NCBI RefSeq assembly: GCF_000701405.1
Contig: NZ_JNIV01000028.1
Coordinates: 1-49,353, forward strand
DNA: 49,353 bases
DNA from: Deinococcus marmoris DSM 12784
Lineage (GTDB): Bacteria > Deinococcota > Deinococci > Deinococcales > Deinococcaceae
Reading direction: 5' to 3'
Of the stretch, positions 35,822 to 45,394 are shown piece after piece (within the stretch, counting starts at the first letter, position 1; every line of letters starts with the position of its first letter). A program made the position numbers and the translations under genes. The notes under the pieces were generated by a model. It worked only from the letters and a program-made list of their open reading frames with translations, did not search any database and was not told where the DNA came from.

Positions 35822-37078
35822 TTAGTTTTTCAGACTGAGGGGCGGTTTCCGGGGACCGACCACCATCTTGGCGGCGCGTAACTTGCCCTGCCATAGCGCC
35901 AGCTCCCCGCGCTCAGTGGTTGCGTCGACGGCGCTGGCCCGGTTGTTGCGGCAGACGCTGCGGGTGGCGCTGGTGCAACTGGGGGTCCAGAGGTTGTTGT
36001 ACCAGGCGTTGCCGTTGCCGTGAAAGCGCGTCCAGCCGATCAGGTTGTCCTGGACGGAATTGCCAAAGAAAGTGGGCGGGGACTGGCGTGCGCCGCCCAG
36101 AATGTCCCACACGTAGATCCCGACATTCGCGGTGGGGATGATCTCGCCGCCCGGCAGGCGGCCCGTGGACAGGATGCGGTTTTGCCAGACGTGCTGATCG
36201 TGTCCGCCCGCGATGGCCACGCCCTGATTGGACGTGTTGATGATCTGGTTGCGGTAGACCTCTGTGTGGCCCCCGGCCACCGACAGGTCCTTCTCGCTGC
36301 CGTCGCCCAGCATGATGCCGCCCCCCGAATAGGCCTTGTCTTTCAGCGGATCGACGGCGTAGGCCCCGTGAATGTAATTGTTGTGAATACGGATGGGACT
36401 GCTGGCCGTGCCGCTGGTCTCGTACAGGTTGATGTTTTCCTCGGGCGCGCTCTTGCCGGGCTGGTTGACCATCGCGTTCCAGGCAATTTCGATGTTGGGC
36501 ACGCCGACCACACGGTTGAGCTGGACCGCCTGCACGTTGTAGCGGCTGCCCGTCGTGCGGCCCGTGCGGTCCACATAGCGGCCATCGACATCCTGCACCT
36601 TGTTGCGCAGAATCTTGATGGTCTGGCCCAGGGCCGCATTTCCCTCGAAGCGGTTGATATACATGCCGGACGTACCTTGCAGGTAATTGTTCTCGGCCCG
36701 CAGATTGGCGATAAATTCGACGGCCAGGAACCGCCCCGGATAGGCCCCGTCCACCTGTGGATTCAGGCCGTAGCCGTGGGTGTTGCGTACGGTCAGATTG
36801 ACATGAAAGCCGCGAATCAGGTCTCCGCGTCCCCGCAGGTAAGAATCCTCGATGATCACCGGCTCGCGCGTGGCGATGGTGATCACGGGAATTCTGGGGT
36901 TCAGGCTCTGCCAGTTGCCCCGGTACGTGCCCCCTTTGCGGATGACCACAGGGCCGCTGTAATCCAGGGCCGGGCCAGGAAGGAGAGTCATATTCGCCGG
37001 GGTCAGGGAAAGGGCGCTCAGGCCCAGTCCCATCACCAGTGCCGCTGCCAGGGCAGCCCGGATGGACGCGTGATTCAA
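35822..37078 (-). CDS. Secreted parallel beta-helix protein
   Basis: 418 aa with a signal peptide (hydrophobic stretch AALAAALVMGLGLSALSL). The body has repeated Asn/Ile/Val-rich turns such as EDSYLRGRGDLIRGFHVNLT, NNYLQGTSGMYINRF, IHNNYIHGAY and VYRNQIINTSNQGVAIAGG, the look of a right-handed parallel beta-helix, a fold used by polysaccharide lyases and epimerases. No catalytic site was assigned. CTSATRSVCRN near the end has two Cys that could pair. The start is TTG 37078, chosen because it gives an intact signal peptide and AGAGG lies about 13 bases upstream; the only other in-frame start, ATG 16 codons further in, would cut the signal. Product likely acts on surface polysaccharide; unproven. 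Confidence 0.75.
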   Translation of the reverse strand: MNHASIRAALAAALVMGLGLSALSLTPANMTLLPGPALDYSGPVVIRKGGTYRGNWQSLNPRIPVITIATREPVIIEDSYLRGRGDLIRGFHVNLTVRNTHGYGLNPQVDGAYPGRFLAVEFIANLRAENNYLQGTSGMYINRFEGNAALGQTIKILRNKVQDVDGRYVDRTGRTTGSRYNVQAVQLNRVVGVPNIEIAWNAMVNQPGKSAPEENINLYETSGTASSPIRIHNNYIHGAYAVDPLKDKAYSGGGIMLGDGSEKDLSVAGGHTEVYRNQIINTSNQGVAIAGGHDQHVWQNRILSTGRLPGGEIIPTANVGIYVWDILGGARQSPPTFFGNSVQDNLIGWTRFHGNGNAWYNNLWTPSCTSATRSVCRNNRASAVDATTERGELALWQGKLRAAKMVVGPRKPPLSLKN

Positions 37079-37421
37079 ACCTGTTTACCTCTGCTTCATC
37101 TTAACCGCACGGAATACCGTTCGGGATGAGCTTTTTCTTACTTTTCACACTTCAGGGGGGGGAGGGGGTAGAGCAACGGCAATAGACCGCCCCACGCCCC
37201 GCCGCTCTCAGCTTTGAAGATGACGCCCCCGGAGACATCGTTGCGAACCACGCCCAGGGCTGCCCAGCAGCGGCCAAATGCGCGGCAGGACGGAAACGAC
37301 AGCGATATCCAGCTTGGGAAGCACTTGCGGGAGCTTTTAGCTTTTGGCGGTGAGAGAAGCCAGAGACCTATCGAAGCGGTCTCCACGTACCCGACAGTGG
37401 ACCAACAAGCAGGGAATTAAT
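37079..37421. other. Intergenic stretch without recognised gene
   Basis: About 340 bases between the beta-helix gene and the tRNA-Lys terminator. The first 60 bases are the upstream region of the beta-helix gene. The rest, including a G-run at about 37155-37163, shows short open frames on both strands, none with a ribosome binding site, -10 box or familiar protein motif. A tRNA-adjacent remnant of a mobile element is possible but I see no integrase or direct repeat. Confidence 0.4.
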
Positions 37422-37446
37422 AAAGCCCCGCGCTGGGCGAGGCTTT
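37422..37446 (-). terminator. Terminator of tRNA-Lys
   Basis: On the minus strand AAAGCCTCGC (from 37446) pairs with GCGGGGCTTT (to 37422) with one mismatch, followed by ATTAATT. It follows the tRNA 3' end by four bases. Confidence 0.7.
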
Positions 37447-37450
37447 CTGG

Positions 37451-37526
<76 letters not shown>

Positions 37527-37538
37527 AGAGCAGAGCGG

Positions 37539-37566
37539 AGTATAGCAAGTTCTCAGCCTCTGTCAA
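37539..37566 (-). promoter_or_regulatory. Promoter of tRNA-Lys inside the 3' end of folC
   Basis: On the minus strand TTGACA (37566-37561) and TATACT (37544-37539) are separated by 16 bases. The -35 lies in the last codons of folC, whose stop is at 37555-37553. Strong sigma-70-like match. Confidence 0.85.
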
Positions 37567-38743
37567 GCCGCGCCTGCACGTCCGCCGCCAGATACAGGCT
37601 GCCCGCCACCAGCAACGTGCCGCCCACCGGGGTCAGCGCCAGCGCGTGGGCCAGCGCCTCGGCGGGATCAGGCAGGGCCACGCCGCCAAAACGGGCAGCC
37701 AGTTCCTGCGGTGGCGTGGCCAGATCGCCCGTGGCCGTGAAGACCCGCACCCCCGTCAGCGGCAGCAACGGCGCAAGCGTGGCCGGGGTGTCCTTGCGGG
37801 CCAGATTGCCGAACAGCAGCACGTCGGCATGGGGCACGGCCAGGGCCAGGGCGCGGGTGGCGTGTGGGTTGTGTGCGCCGTCCAGCAGCACGGTTTTGCC
37901 GTCCACGCTCAGGCGTTCCAGGCGCACGGAATGCCGGGCGTTCAGCGCCGCCGCCACACCGCCGCCGTGACCCAGCGTCCGCAGGGTGGCGGCGGCCAGG
38001 GCCGCGTTGAGATGCTGATGCGCGCCTTCCAGCCAGGGCGCGTGGGGCAGGGCAAAGAGTTCAGAATGGGTCCGGGGGGTCAGCAGCGGTGCGCCGATCT
38101 CGCCCGCCACCTCCCGCGCCACGGTCAGCGCCTCGCCAGTCGCGGTGGTCAGCAAAGGAACGCCAGGGAGGGCCGCCCCCGCCTTGTCACGGGCGATCTG
38201 GGCCACGGTGGCTCCCAGCACCCCCGTATGATCAAGGTCCGCGTTGGTCAGCGCAACCGCCACCACATTGCCCAGCGTCTGGGTGGCGTCGCTCCTGCCG
38301 CCCACGCCCGCTTCCATCACAGCCACCTCTATCCCGTCCTCGGCAAAGACCCGACAGGCCAGCGCCAGGGTCAGATCGAAGAAGGCGGCGTCCGGGGCAT
38401 GGATTCTGGCCCACTCGATAAAGCTGCGTGTGCGTGCCGGACTCAGGTTGACGCCGTTCACGCGGATGCGTTCCTCGTAGGCGTGCAGATGCGGGCTGGT
38501 GAAGCGGCCCACGCGCAGCCCAGCGGCCAGGAGGCCCGCTTCCAGCATGGCGCAGGTGCTGCCCTTGCCGTTGGTGCCGATCACGCGGATGGACTGAAAG
38601 CGGGTGTCGGGTGACCTGAGCGCGTCCAGAAGCGCCCGTGCGCCCCCCGGCCCCCGCGCGCGGCCAGAGCGGGTGCGCGAGAATAGCCAGCCATAATCGG
38701 GCAGAGCAGTACCGGGGAAAGCAGTGTCGGGCAGCCGGGTCAC
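37553..38743 (-). CDS. folC: Folylpolyglutamate/dihydrofolate synthase
   Basis: 396 aa. It adds glutamate to folates and may also make dihydrofolate from dihydropteroate. [18 protein letters not shown] precedes the P-loop [14 protein letters not shown]; then [42 protein letters not shown] and [14 protein letters not shown], the Mur-ligase-like motifs of this family. The start is GTG 38743, six bases after TACTTT (38755-38750), so leaderless; the open frame extends to 38854 but overlaps the divergent purE promoter. The last codons contain the tRNA-Lys -35 box. Confidence 0.93.
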   Translation of the reverse strand: MTRLPDTAFPGTALPDYGWLFSRTRSGRARGPGGARALLDALRSPDTRFQSIRVIGTNGKGSTCAMLEAGLLAAGLRVGRFTSPHLHAYEERIRVNGVNLSPARTRSFIEWARIHAPDAAFFDLTLALACRVFAEDGIEVAVMEAGVGGRSDATQTLGNVVAVALTNADLDHTGVLGATVAQIARDKAGAALPGVPLLTTATGEALTVAREVAGEIGAPLLTPRTHSELFALPHAPWLEGAHQHLNAALAAATLRTLGHGGGVAAALNARHSVRLERLSVDGKTVLLDGAHNPHATRALALAVPHADVLLFGNLARKDTPATLAPLLPLTGVRVFTATGDLATPPQELAARFGGVALPDPAEALAHALALTPVGGTLLVAGSLYLAADVQARLDRG

Positions 38744-38792
38744 AGGCCCAAAGTAGCGCACCGGCCCGGACGCACAGGCCAGCGCGTCCGGG

Positions 38793-38798
38793 TAGCAT
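38793..38798 (+). promoter_or_regulatory. -10 box of purE
   Basis: TAGCAT at 38793-38798, seven bases before GTG 38806. An in-frame ATG at 38797 overlaps this box, which favours the GTG as start. Confidence 0.5.
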
Positions 38799-38805
38799 GC
38801 GGGGC

Positions 38806-39359
<554 letters not shown>

Positions 39360-39363
<4 letters not shown>

Positions 39364-40478
39364 GCGCCGACTCCCCGCATCTGGGCATTCTGGGCGGTGG
39401 GCAACTGGCGCAGATGCTGGCGCTGGCCGCCCTGCCACTGGGCGTGCGCGTGACCGTGCTGGAGCCGGACGCGCTGGCCCCCGCGCGGCTGTGCGCCACG
39501 CACCTGCACGCGCCGTACACCGACGCGGCAGGGCTGGACGCGCTGGCCGGGTGCGACGCCGTGACGCTGGAATTTGAGAACGTGCCGGTTGAGGCGTTGA
39601 CGGCGCTGGAAGGCCGCGTGCCCGTGCGTCCGGGTCGGGGGCTGCTGGAGCGCAGCAAGCACCGCGCCCGCGAGAAAGAGGCGCTCCAGGAGGCGGGGGC
39701 GCGGACTGCACCGTTCGTGGTCATCGAGACCGGGACCGATCTGGACGGCGCGCTGGAGCGGGTCGGCGGGCAGGCCATCCTCAAGACCTCCGAACTGGGC
39801 TACGACGGCAAGGGGCAGGCGCGCGTATTGGATACGGCAGGCTTGCGTGTTGCCTGGGACGAACTGGGGCGCGTTCCCTGCGTGCTGGAAGGATTGGTGC
39901 AATTCGGGCGCGAGGTCAGTCTCGCGGTGGCGCGTGGCCCGGACGGTGCGCTGGCCTTCGGACCCCTGACCCAGAATGTCCACAGAGACGGCATTCTGCG
40001 GACCAGCCTGTTTCTGGAGGGTGACCCGCACGAGGCCCAGGCCCGCGAGATCGCCGGGCGGGTGGCGGGGGCGTGGGCACTGGAAGGCTTGATGACGCTG
40101 GAATTCTTTCAGCTCCCCGGCAGCGAACTGCTGGTCAACGAGGTGGCCCCGCGCGTCCACAACAGCGGCCACCTGACCCAGGACGGCGGCGGCGTCAGCC
40201 AGTTTGAGGCGCAGGTGCGCGCCGTGCTGGGGCTGCCGTTGGCCGACTGGCGGCCCCTGCACCCCTGCGCGATGGTCAACATCATCGGGATAGAGGGACC
40301 AGATGGGCAGAGTCTGGGGCCGGACTGGGCGGGCATCGACGCGCTGCCCGGCACGCGGCTGCATCTGTACCACAAGGCGTGGCGGGCGGGGCGCAAGCTG
40401 GGGCATGTCAACCTCGTGGCCGCAGACGAGGCGACCCTGCGGGAGCGGCTGGCACAACTGGAGGCGCTGATTCCATGA
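39360..40478 (+). CDS. purK: N5-CAIR synthetase
   Basis: 372 aa, ATP-grasp family. It carboxylates AIR with bicarbonate and ATP, giving the PurE substrate. Motifs: [67 protein letters not shown] with metal-binding Glu and Asn, and [16 protein letters not shown]. The start overlaps purE by four bases and its stop overlaps the downstream GNAT start, so all three are coupled. Confidence 0.95.
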
Positions 40479-41032
40479 CGGCCCCGCACGTTCCCAGCGA
40501 ACTCCGCACGCCCCGGCTGTTGCTGCGCGCTCCCCGGCCAGAGGACGCGGCGGCGCTCCACGCGGCAGTTCAGGTCTCGCTGCCCGAACTCCAGAAGTGG
40601 ATGGTCTGGGCGCAGGACCCGGCTGATCTGGCTGAGACTGCCGAGAATCTGCGCGGGGCCGCTGAGCGCTACGCCACCCGCGAGGAACTGCGCCTGCTGG
40701 TCTGGAATGCGGCAGGAACGGAACTGATCGGCAGCAGCGGCTTTCACGCCCTGAACTGGCGCGTGCCGAAGGGCGAGATCGGCTACTGGATTTCTAGCGC
40801 CCACACCGGCCTGGGCTACGCGCAGGAGGTGGCCGGGGCGCTCACCACCTTCGGCCTGAAGACGCTGGGGCTGCGCCGCATCGAGATCCGTTGCGACAGC
40901 GCCAACGAACGCAGCGCCCGCATTCCCCGCACGCTGGAATACACCCTGGACGCCACCCTCAGAAACGACGCGGTGGCGGCGAACGAGCCGGGCAGGCTGC
41001 GCGACACCCTGATTTTCAGCGTGGTGCGCTAA
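40475..41032 (+). CDS. GNAT-family N-acetyltransferase (RimJ/RimL-like)
   Basis: 185 aa. Start [26 protein letters not shown], written here as its N-terminal 20 and 6 residues, is the usual opening; EIGYWISSAHTGLGYAQEVAG is the acetyl-CoA-binding part and GLRRIEIRCDSANERSARI follows. This pattern is close to RimJ/RimL ribosomal-protein or amine acetyltransferases; the target is unknown. The start is coupled to purK (ATGA at 40475-40478). Its stop codon TAA (41030-41032) coincides with the terminal inverted repeat of the small repeat that begins at 41030. Confidence 0.85.
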   Translation: MTAPHVPSELRTPRLLLRAPRPEDAAALHAAVQVSLPELQKWMVWAQDPADLAETAENLRGAAERYATREELRLLVWNAAGTELIGSSGFHALNWRVPKGEIGYWISSAHTGLGYAQEVAGALTTFGLKTLGLRRIEIRCDSANERSARIPRTLEYTLDATLRNDAVAANEPGRLRDTLIFSVVR

Positions 41033-41176
41033 AGCAGTGTCATAAAAAGACCATTTTTATGACCGAGCGGAGCGAGAGACTTTTGTCGAGCAGGATGGAC
41101 TTGCAAAGCTGCGGAGCAGAGAATGGAGTCGCCGGAAGTCCTTTTTTCCGGCGACGTAATTCGGAAACCTGCGCTA
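41030..41176. repeat. Small intergenic repeat element A
   Basis: 147 bp, homologous to the repeat at 45258-45384. It starts TAAAGCAGTG and ends AACCTGCGCTA. Inside: a perfect hairpin GTCATAAAAA/TTTTTATGAC (41039-41048, 41054-41063), then GACCGAGCGGAGCGAGAG, GAGCAGGATGGA, and a second hairpin GTCGCCGGAA/TTCCGGCGAC (41128-41137, 41146-41155) with a T-run in the loop. It lies between a GNAT and convergent argB and could terminate either direction. The GNAT stop is its first three bases. Confidence 0.75.
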
Positions 41177-41194
41177 GCGCCTGCCCAATCGGTA

Positions 41195-41944
41195 TCAGGG
41201 TGTGATGCGCGTGCCCGCCTCGCCCCGTACCGCCGCTGCCAGCACCCCCGCCGTCATCCCGCTGGCGATGGTGGCGAACGGTGCGCCGCGTTCCAGGGCA
41301 TCCAGCGCGGCACGGACCTTGGGAATCATGCCCCCGGCGATCCAGCCTGCCGCCACGCCCGCCTCGACCTCAGCACGGGTCAGGTGCGGGGCCAGACTGG
41401 CAGGATCGGGATAGGCGCGGTAGACGCCGTTCACATCAGTCAGGAAGACGATGCCCTGGCCCAGTGCCCCGGCCACCGCCCCGGCTGCCGTGTCCGCGTT
41501 GATGTTCAGGGCCTCGCCGTCCGGTCCCACGGCGACGCAGCCCAGCACCGGGGTGATTCCAGCACCCAGCAGGGTTCGCAGGAGATCGGCATTCACCCCC
41601 GTCACGCGCCCCACCCGGCCCAACTCGGGATCGAGAATTTCGGCGCGCAACAATTCGCTGTCGCGGCCCATCAGGCCCACCGCCTGCCCCACCTCCTGAC
41701 TCAGACGCTTGTTCAGCGCACACAGCGCCATTTCCACCACGTCCATCAGTTCGGGGGGCGTGACGCGCAGCCCGTCTTTGAAGGTGCTGGTCAGGCCGCG
41801 CACACTCAGTTCCCGCTCGATAAAAGGACCGCCGCCGTGAACCACCACGGGCAGGTGTTCAGCGCGCAGGGCCGCGATCTCGGCGGCCACCGCCCGGCGC
41901 AGTTGGGGGTTTTTCATGGCGTTGCCGCCGTACTTGATGATCAT
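41195..41944 (-). CDS. argB: Acetylglutamate kinase
   Basis: 249 aa, amino-acid kinase fold. It phosphorylates N-acetylglutamate, the second step of arginine synthesis. [19 protein letters not shown] is the N-terminal phosphate loop, [10 protein letters not shown] the substrate loop, and [26 protein letters not shown] and [17 protein letters not shown] complete the signature. It is shorter than the hexameric arginine-inhibited form, which has an extra N-terminal helix. ATG 41944 lies six bases after TAAACT, leaderless. It ends 18 bases from repeat element A. Confidence 0.95.
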   Translation of the reverse strand: MIIKYGGNAMKNPQLRRAVAAEIAALRAEHLPVVVHGGGPFIERELSVRGLTSTFKDGLRVTPPELMDVVEMALCALNKRLSQEVGQAVGLMGRDSELLRAEILDPELGRVGRVTGVNADLLRTLLGAGITPVLGCVAVGPDGEALNINADTAAGAVAGALGQGIVFLTDVNGVYRAYPDPASLAPHLTRAEVEAGVAAGWIAGGMIPKVRAALDALERGAPFATIASGMTAGVLAAAVRGEAGTRITP

Positions 41945-41966
41945 GGGAGCAGTTTAGGGGAGGGGT

Positions 41967-42004
41967 GTCAAACCCGTCTGAATCTCCTGTTCAAACGGTT
42001 TGAC
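41967..42004. repeat. Intergenic inverted repeat (GTCAAAC type)
   Basis: GTCAAACCCGTCTGAA (41967-41982) faces TTCAAACGGTTTGAC (41990-42004) with one insertion and one mismatch, loop of seven bases. It lies between argB and pilT, after the pilT stop, and shares words with the repeat at 2760-2836. Confidence 0.5.
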
Positions 42005-42021
42005 GATTCCCGTCAGCCTCC

Positions 42022-43094
<1,073 letters not shown>

Positions 43095-43098
<4 letters not shown>

Positions 43099-43112
43099 CT
43101 GGACACCATCAT
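43095..43112 (-). CDS. Five-codon upstream ORF overlapping pilT
   Basis: ATG 43112, ATG, GTG, TCC, AGA, then TGA at 43097-43095; the stop overlaps the pilT start (AUGA). A TACTCT -10 box at 43127-43122 ends nine bases before the first ATG, so this would be the first codon of a leaderless message and pilT would be re-initiated. Expression is not shown. Confidence 0.4.
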
Positions 43113-43283
43113 CTGATTCTCAGAGTAGTGGCCGGGGTCTTACAGTTTTCTGCGTGGCTGGGCGGGCAGATCCTGCCTTCAGGGCGACAGACGGGCCGAG
43201 GAGTCGTCAACTTGAACCGCACTGGACAGCAATTCCAATGCTTTTACGCCGTCTGTGCAAAACGTGGCAGCCCAGGGCAAGAC

Positions 43284-43330
43284 CAAAAGAACTGCGTGTC
43301 AGAGCGACTTCTCGCCTCCAACACGCGGTT
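43284..43330 (-). terminator. Possible terminator after DinB-like gene
   Basis: On the minus strand AACCGCGTGT (43330-43321) pairs with ACACGCAGTT (43299-43290) with one mismatch, and CTTTT follows. The loop is 21 bases, so it is only moderately convincing. The rest of 43113-43353 shows nothing else. Confidence 0.45.
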
Positions 43331-43353
43331 CTGCCGCCCCAAGATCAGAAGTT

Positions 43354-43971
43354 TCAGGACGGAGCGGCTTCCGGCATGACCTCGTCCTGCGGGCGGGCCG
43401 TGTCCTTCTCGCCGCGCAGCCTGCGGCTTTCCAGGTCCGCGTGCTGGGTCAAGTAACGCAGCCACGCCTTGGCCGTCAGCGGTCCCAGGCCGTTGTGGTT
43501 CACGGTTGCGCCGTCCTCCGGCGGGTTGGCGTGCAGTTGCCGTGCCAGATCGACGGTGCCGGAGCGGGTCTGGGACAGCAGGCTTCGCAGTTCGCCCAGC
43601 GTCACGTCCTGCGCGGGGCGGTAGGCATGGTAACTGTCGGATTCGTGCAGCCGCTGCCCCAGCGCCATCCGCAGGCGGTTCTGGCCCCAGCGCTCGATGC
43701 CGATGATGTGAGACAGCACCTCGCGGTTGGCCGGGGTGTCGGCGGCCCGCGCGGCGCGTCCGGCCAGCGCGATGCCGCCGCGTTCCAGGCCCTGGCCCAG
43801 ATCGGTGTAGCTGCTGCGCCCGGCGGGGGCTTCCAGCACGCGCGACACCACGAATTCCTTGACTTCTCCCTTGCGCTGGCGGGCCAGATACGCGGCCCCG
43901 GCGGCCAGCCCCACCCCGGCCACCGTGATCAGCGCCGGAACGAGGGTCTTGTTGCTGCTCGACTTGGTCAT
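43354..43971 (-). CDS. Membrane-anchored DinB-like protein
   Basis: 205 aa. It begins MTKSSSNKTLVPALITVAGV followed by a hydrophobic run to about residue 30, giving one N-terminal membrane segment. The cytoplasmic or outer part from about residue 85 resembles a DinB four-helix bundle: VLSHIIGIERWGQNRLRMAL, a central YRPAQDVTLGELRSLLS, and WLRYLTQHADLESRRL, with His at positions typical of the metal site. DinB/YfiT proteins act with thiol cofactors or have unknown roles; a membrane anchor is unusual. ATG 43971 follows TACACT by five bases. The final part is charged and ends with an Ala/Pro tail. Confidence 0.7.
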   Translation of the reverse strand: MTKSSSNKTLVPALITVAGVGLAAGAAYLARQRKGEVKEFVVSRVLEAPAGRSSYTDLGQGLERGGIALAGRAARAADTPANREVLSHIIGIERWGQNRLRMALGQRLHESDSYHAYRPAQDVTLGELRSLLSQTRSGTVDLARQLHANPPEDGATVNHNGLGPLTAKAWLRYLTQHADLESRRLRGEKDTARPQDEVMPEAAPS

Positions 43972-44025
43972 GGTGCAGTGTACGGGGCCAGGGCCAGGGA
44001 GGTTCCCGTCAGGAGGTCTGAAAGC

Positions 44026-44628
44026 CTAAAGGTTTGAAGGCTCCAGCACCCCGTCCGGCGTGCCGATCAGGACCACGCGCGAGTCGGCAGCGCAGGGCAG
44101 CACGGAACTCAGCATCAGCGGGTGGGCCAGGGTCAATTCGGGCAGGCCCAGGCCCAGGCCACGCGCCGCCCAGCCGAAGCCCTTGCCCAGCCGCGCGCCG
44201 TCCCCGCCCACCGCCACGCTGGCGATCACGGCGGCCTGCGCGCCTTCCAGCGGGTGTTTGCCCGGCACGTACAGCACCGGCTCGCCCACCCCCGGCATGG
44301 CGCTCAGGCGTGCGCCCGCCGGGTCTGTCAGCCGCCAGTACCAGACCTGCCCGTGCTGGGCTGGCTTCTTCTGGTGGGGCACGTACAGCGTGACTCCCGC
44401 TTCCAGCGCCAGCTTCCTGAGCGGAGCCAGCACCCGTTCCGGGCCGACGATCAGGGTGTGCAGGCCCGACACCTGCGGATGGGCCAGCAGGTGGCGGCCC
44501 GCCTGCCGCGCCCGCGTGAAGTTGGGGTGGTGGCCGTGCGGCGGCAGCGGGTAGGCGCAGGCCCGCGCCCGCATCAGCGCGGTCCAGAGCTGTTCGCGGT
44601 ACGCGCCAGGGGTGACGGAACTTTCCAC
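44026..44628 (-). CDS. 5-formyltetrahydrofolate cyclo-ligase-like protein
   Basis: 200 aa. Similarity to the 5-FCL/MTHFSD family: REQLWTALMRARACAYPLPP, HHPNFTRARQAGRHLLAHP, LRKLALEAGVTLYVPHQKKP and GARLGKGFGWAARGLGLG, matching the RLGyGxGYYDR loop with changes (the family's Tyr-Asp is replaced). Such proteins make methenyl-THF from 5-formyl-THF or have diverged; I cannot say whether this copy is active. GTG 44628 follows TACCCT by five bases, and GAAGG immediately precedes it. The end is about 55 bases from the divergent-side DinB gene start, with no shared promoter. Confidence 0.65.
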   Translation of the reverse strand: MESSVTPGAYREQLWTALMRARACAYPLPPHGHHPNFTRARQAGRHLLAHPQVSGLHTLIVGPERVLAPLRKLALEAGVTLYVPHQKKPAQHGQVWYWRLTDPAGARLSAMPGVGEPVLYVPGKHPLEGAQAAVIASVAVGGDGARLGKGFGWAARGLGLGLPELTLAHPLMLSSVLPCAADSRVVLIGTPDGVLEPSNL

Positions 44629-44740
44629 CCTTCAGGGTAACCTCGCTGCAACCTCACTGCCCCTGACGGGGGATACGCCCAGGGTCATTTGAGCGTAAAT
44701 TGAGAGGTAGACCGGATCCCGATTGCCGCTGGAGGCTTCC

Positions 44741-45211
44741 ATGAAAAGACCGCTGCTGCTCGCTGCCGTACTTTATCTCGCCGTCTCTGGGGGGGCGCTG
44801 GCCGACCATCAGGCCGCGAACCTGAAAGCCTTCAAGACGGTCTGCGTCTCCGGGGATTTTAAGGAACAGGGCGAGGCCAACGAGGCCGTGCTGGATGAAT
44901 TGCTGGGGCGCATGGGAGACGCCCTGGACGGGGCCGGGATCAAGGTTGCCACCGACTGCAAGCTCGAAAACAGCGTCACGGGCAAGACGCAGCTCAACCT
45001 GTACTTCACCTTCACCACCACCAAGGCGGGGACGGCCTTTGAGGCCGCCCTGGAAGCCTGGCTGAACACGGACGGCCCCTATACCGATGTCACCATCTGG
45101 CGCGATTCCTTCTTCGGCACCATTGAGGTGGGCAGAGGGGCTGATCTGGCCGCAGACGATCTGGATGAGCTGCTGGACGGCTTTATCGATGAATGGGACA
45201 GCGTCCACTGA
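44741..45211 (+). CDS. Small secreted protein of unknown function
   Basis: 156 aa. A signal peptide MKRPLLLAAVLYLAVSGGAL ends at ALA-DH, so the mature protein is exported. It is acidic, with two Cys (VCVSGDF and TDCKLEN) that could pair, and a predicted alpha/beta body (QLNLYFTFTTTKAGTAF). I recognise no family. ATG 44741 has a clear CTGGAGG ribosome binding site eight bases upstream. It stands alone between the 5-FCL-like gene and repeat element B. Confidence 0.8.
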   Translation: MKRPLLLAAVLYLAVSGGALADHQAANLKAFKTVCVSGDFKEQGEANEAVLDELLGRMGDALDGAGIKVATDCKLENSVTGKTQLNLYFTFTTTKAGTAFEAALEAWLNTDGPYTDVTIWRDSFFGTIEVGRGADLAADDLDELLDGFIDEWDSVH

Positions 45212-45257
45212 GGGTCGTGTTGTCTGGGACAGGCGGGTCAACCCGCTTCACCCCGGT

Positions 45258-45384
45258 TAGAGCAGTTGTCATAAAAATGGTCTTTTCATGACCGAGCGAA
45301 GCGGGTGACTTTTACCGAGCAGGATGGAGAATGGAGTCACCGGAACAAAAGACTTCCGGTGACTCCATTTGGAGAACTGCTCTA
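45258..45384. repeat. Small intergenic repeat element B
   Basis: 127 bp with perfect 10-bp terminal inverted repeats TAGAGCAGTT (45258-45267) and AACTGCTCTA (45375-45384). It contains the GTCATAAAAATGG... near-palindrome, GACCGAGCGAAGCGGGTG, GAGCAGGATGGA, and a hairpin TGGAGTCACCGGAA/TTCCGGTGACTCCA (45332-45345, 45354-45367). The stem differs from the copy at 41030 by paired changes (G-C becomes A-T). The last two bases contribute the first TA of the promoter -10 of the next gene. Confidence 0.8.
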
Positions 45385-45388
45385 GACT
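45359..45388 (+). promoter_or_regulatory. Promoter of CN-hydrolase gene overlapping repeat element B
   Basis: GTGACT (45359-45364) as a -35 (four of six), 18 bases, then TAGACT (45383-45388) six bases before ATG 45395. The -35 and the TA of the -10 lie in the repeat. The gene would be leaderless. Confidence 0.6.
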
Positions 45389-45394
45389 CTGCCC

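Noticed and set aside
37138..37420. Small open frames next to tRNA-Lys as a possible integrase remnant
   Set aside because: No integrase motif (R...HxxR...Y) or direct repeat of the tRNA end could be seen.
43129..43353. Small gene between pilT and the DinB-like gene
   Set aside because: Open frames here have no start context and break into the neighbouring gene in mirror frame; only a possible terminator remains.
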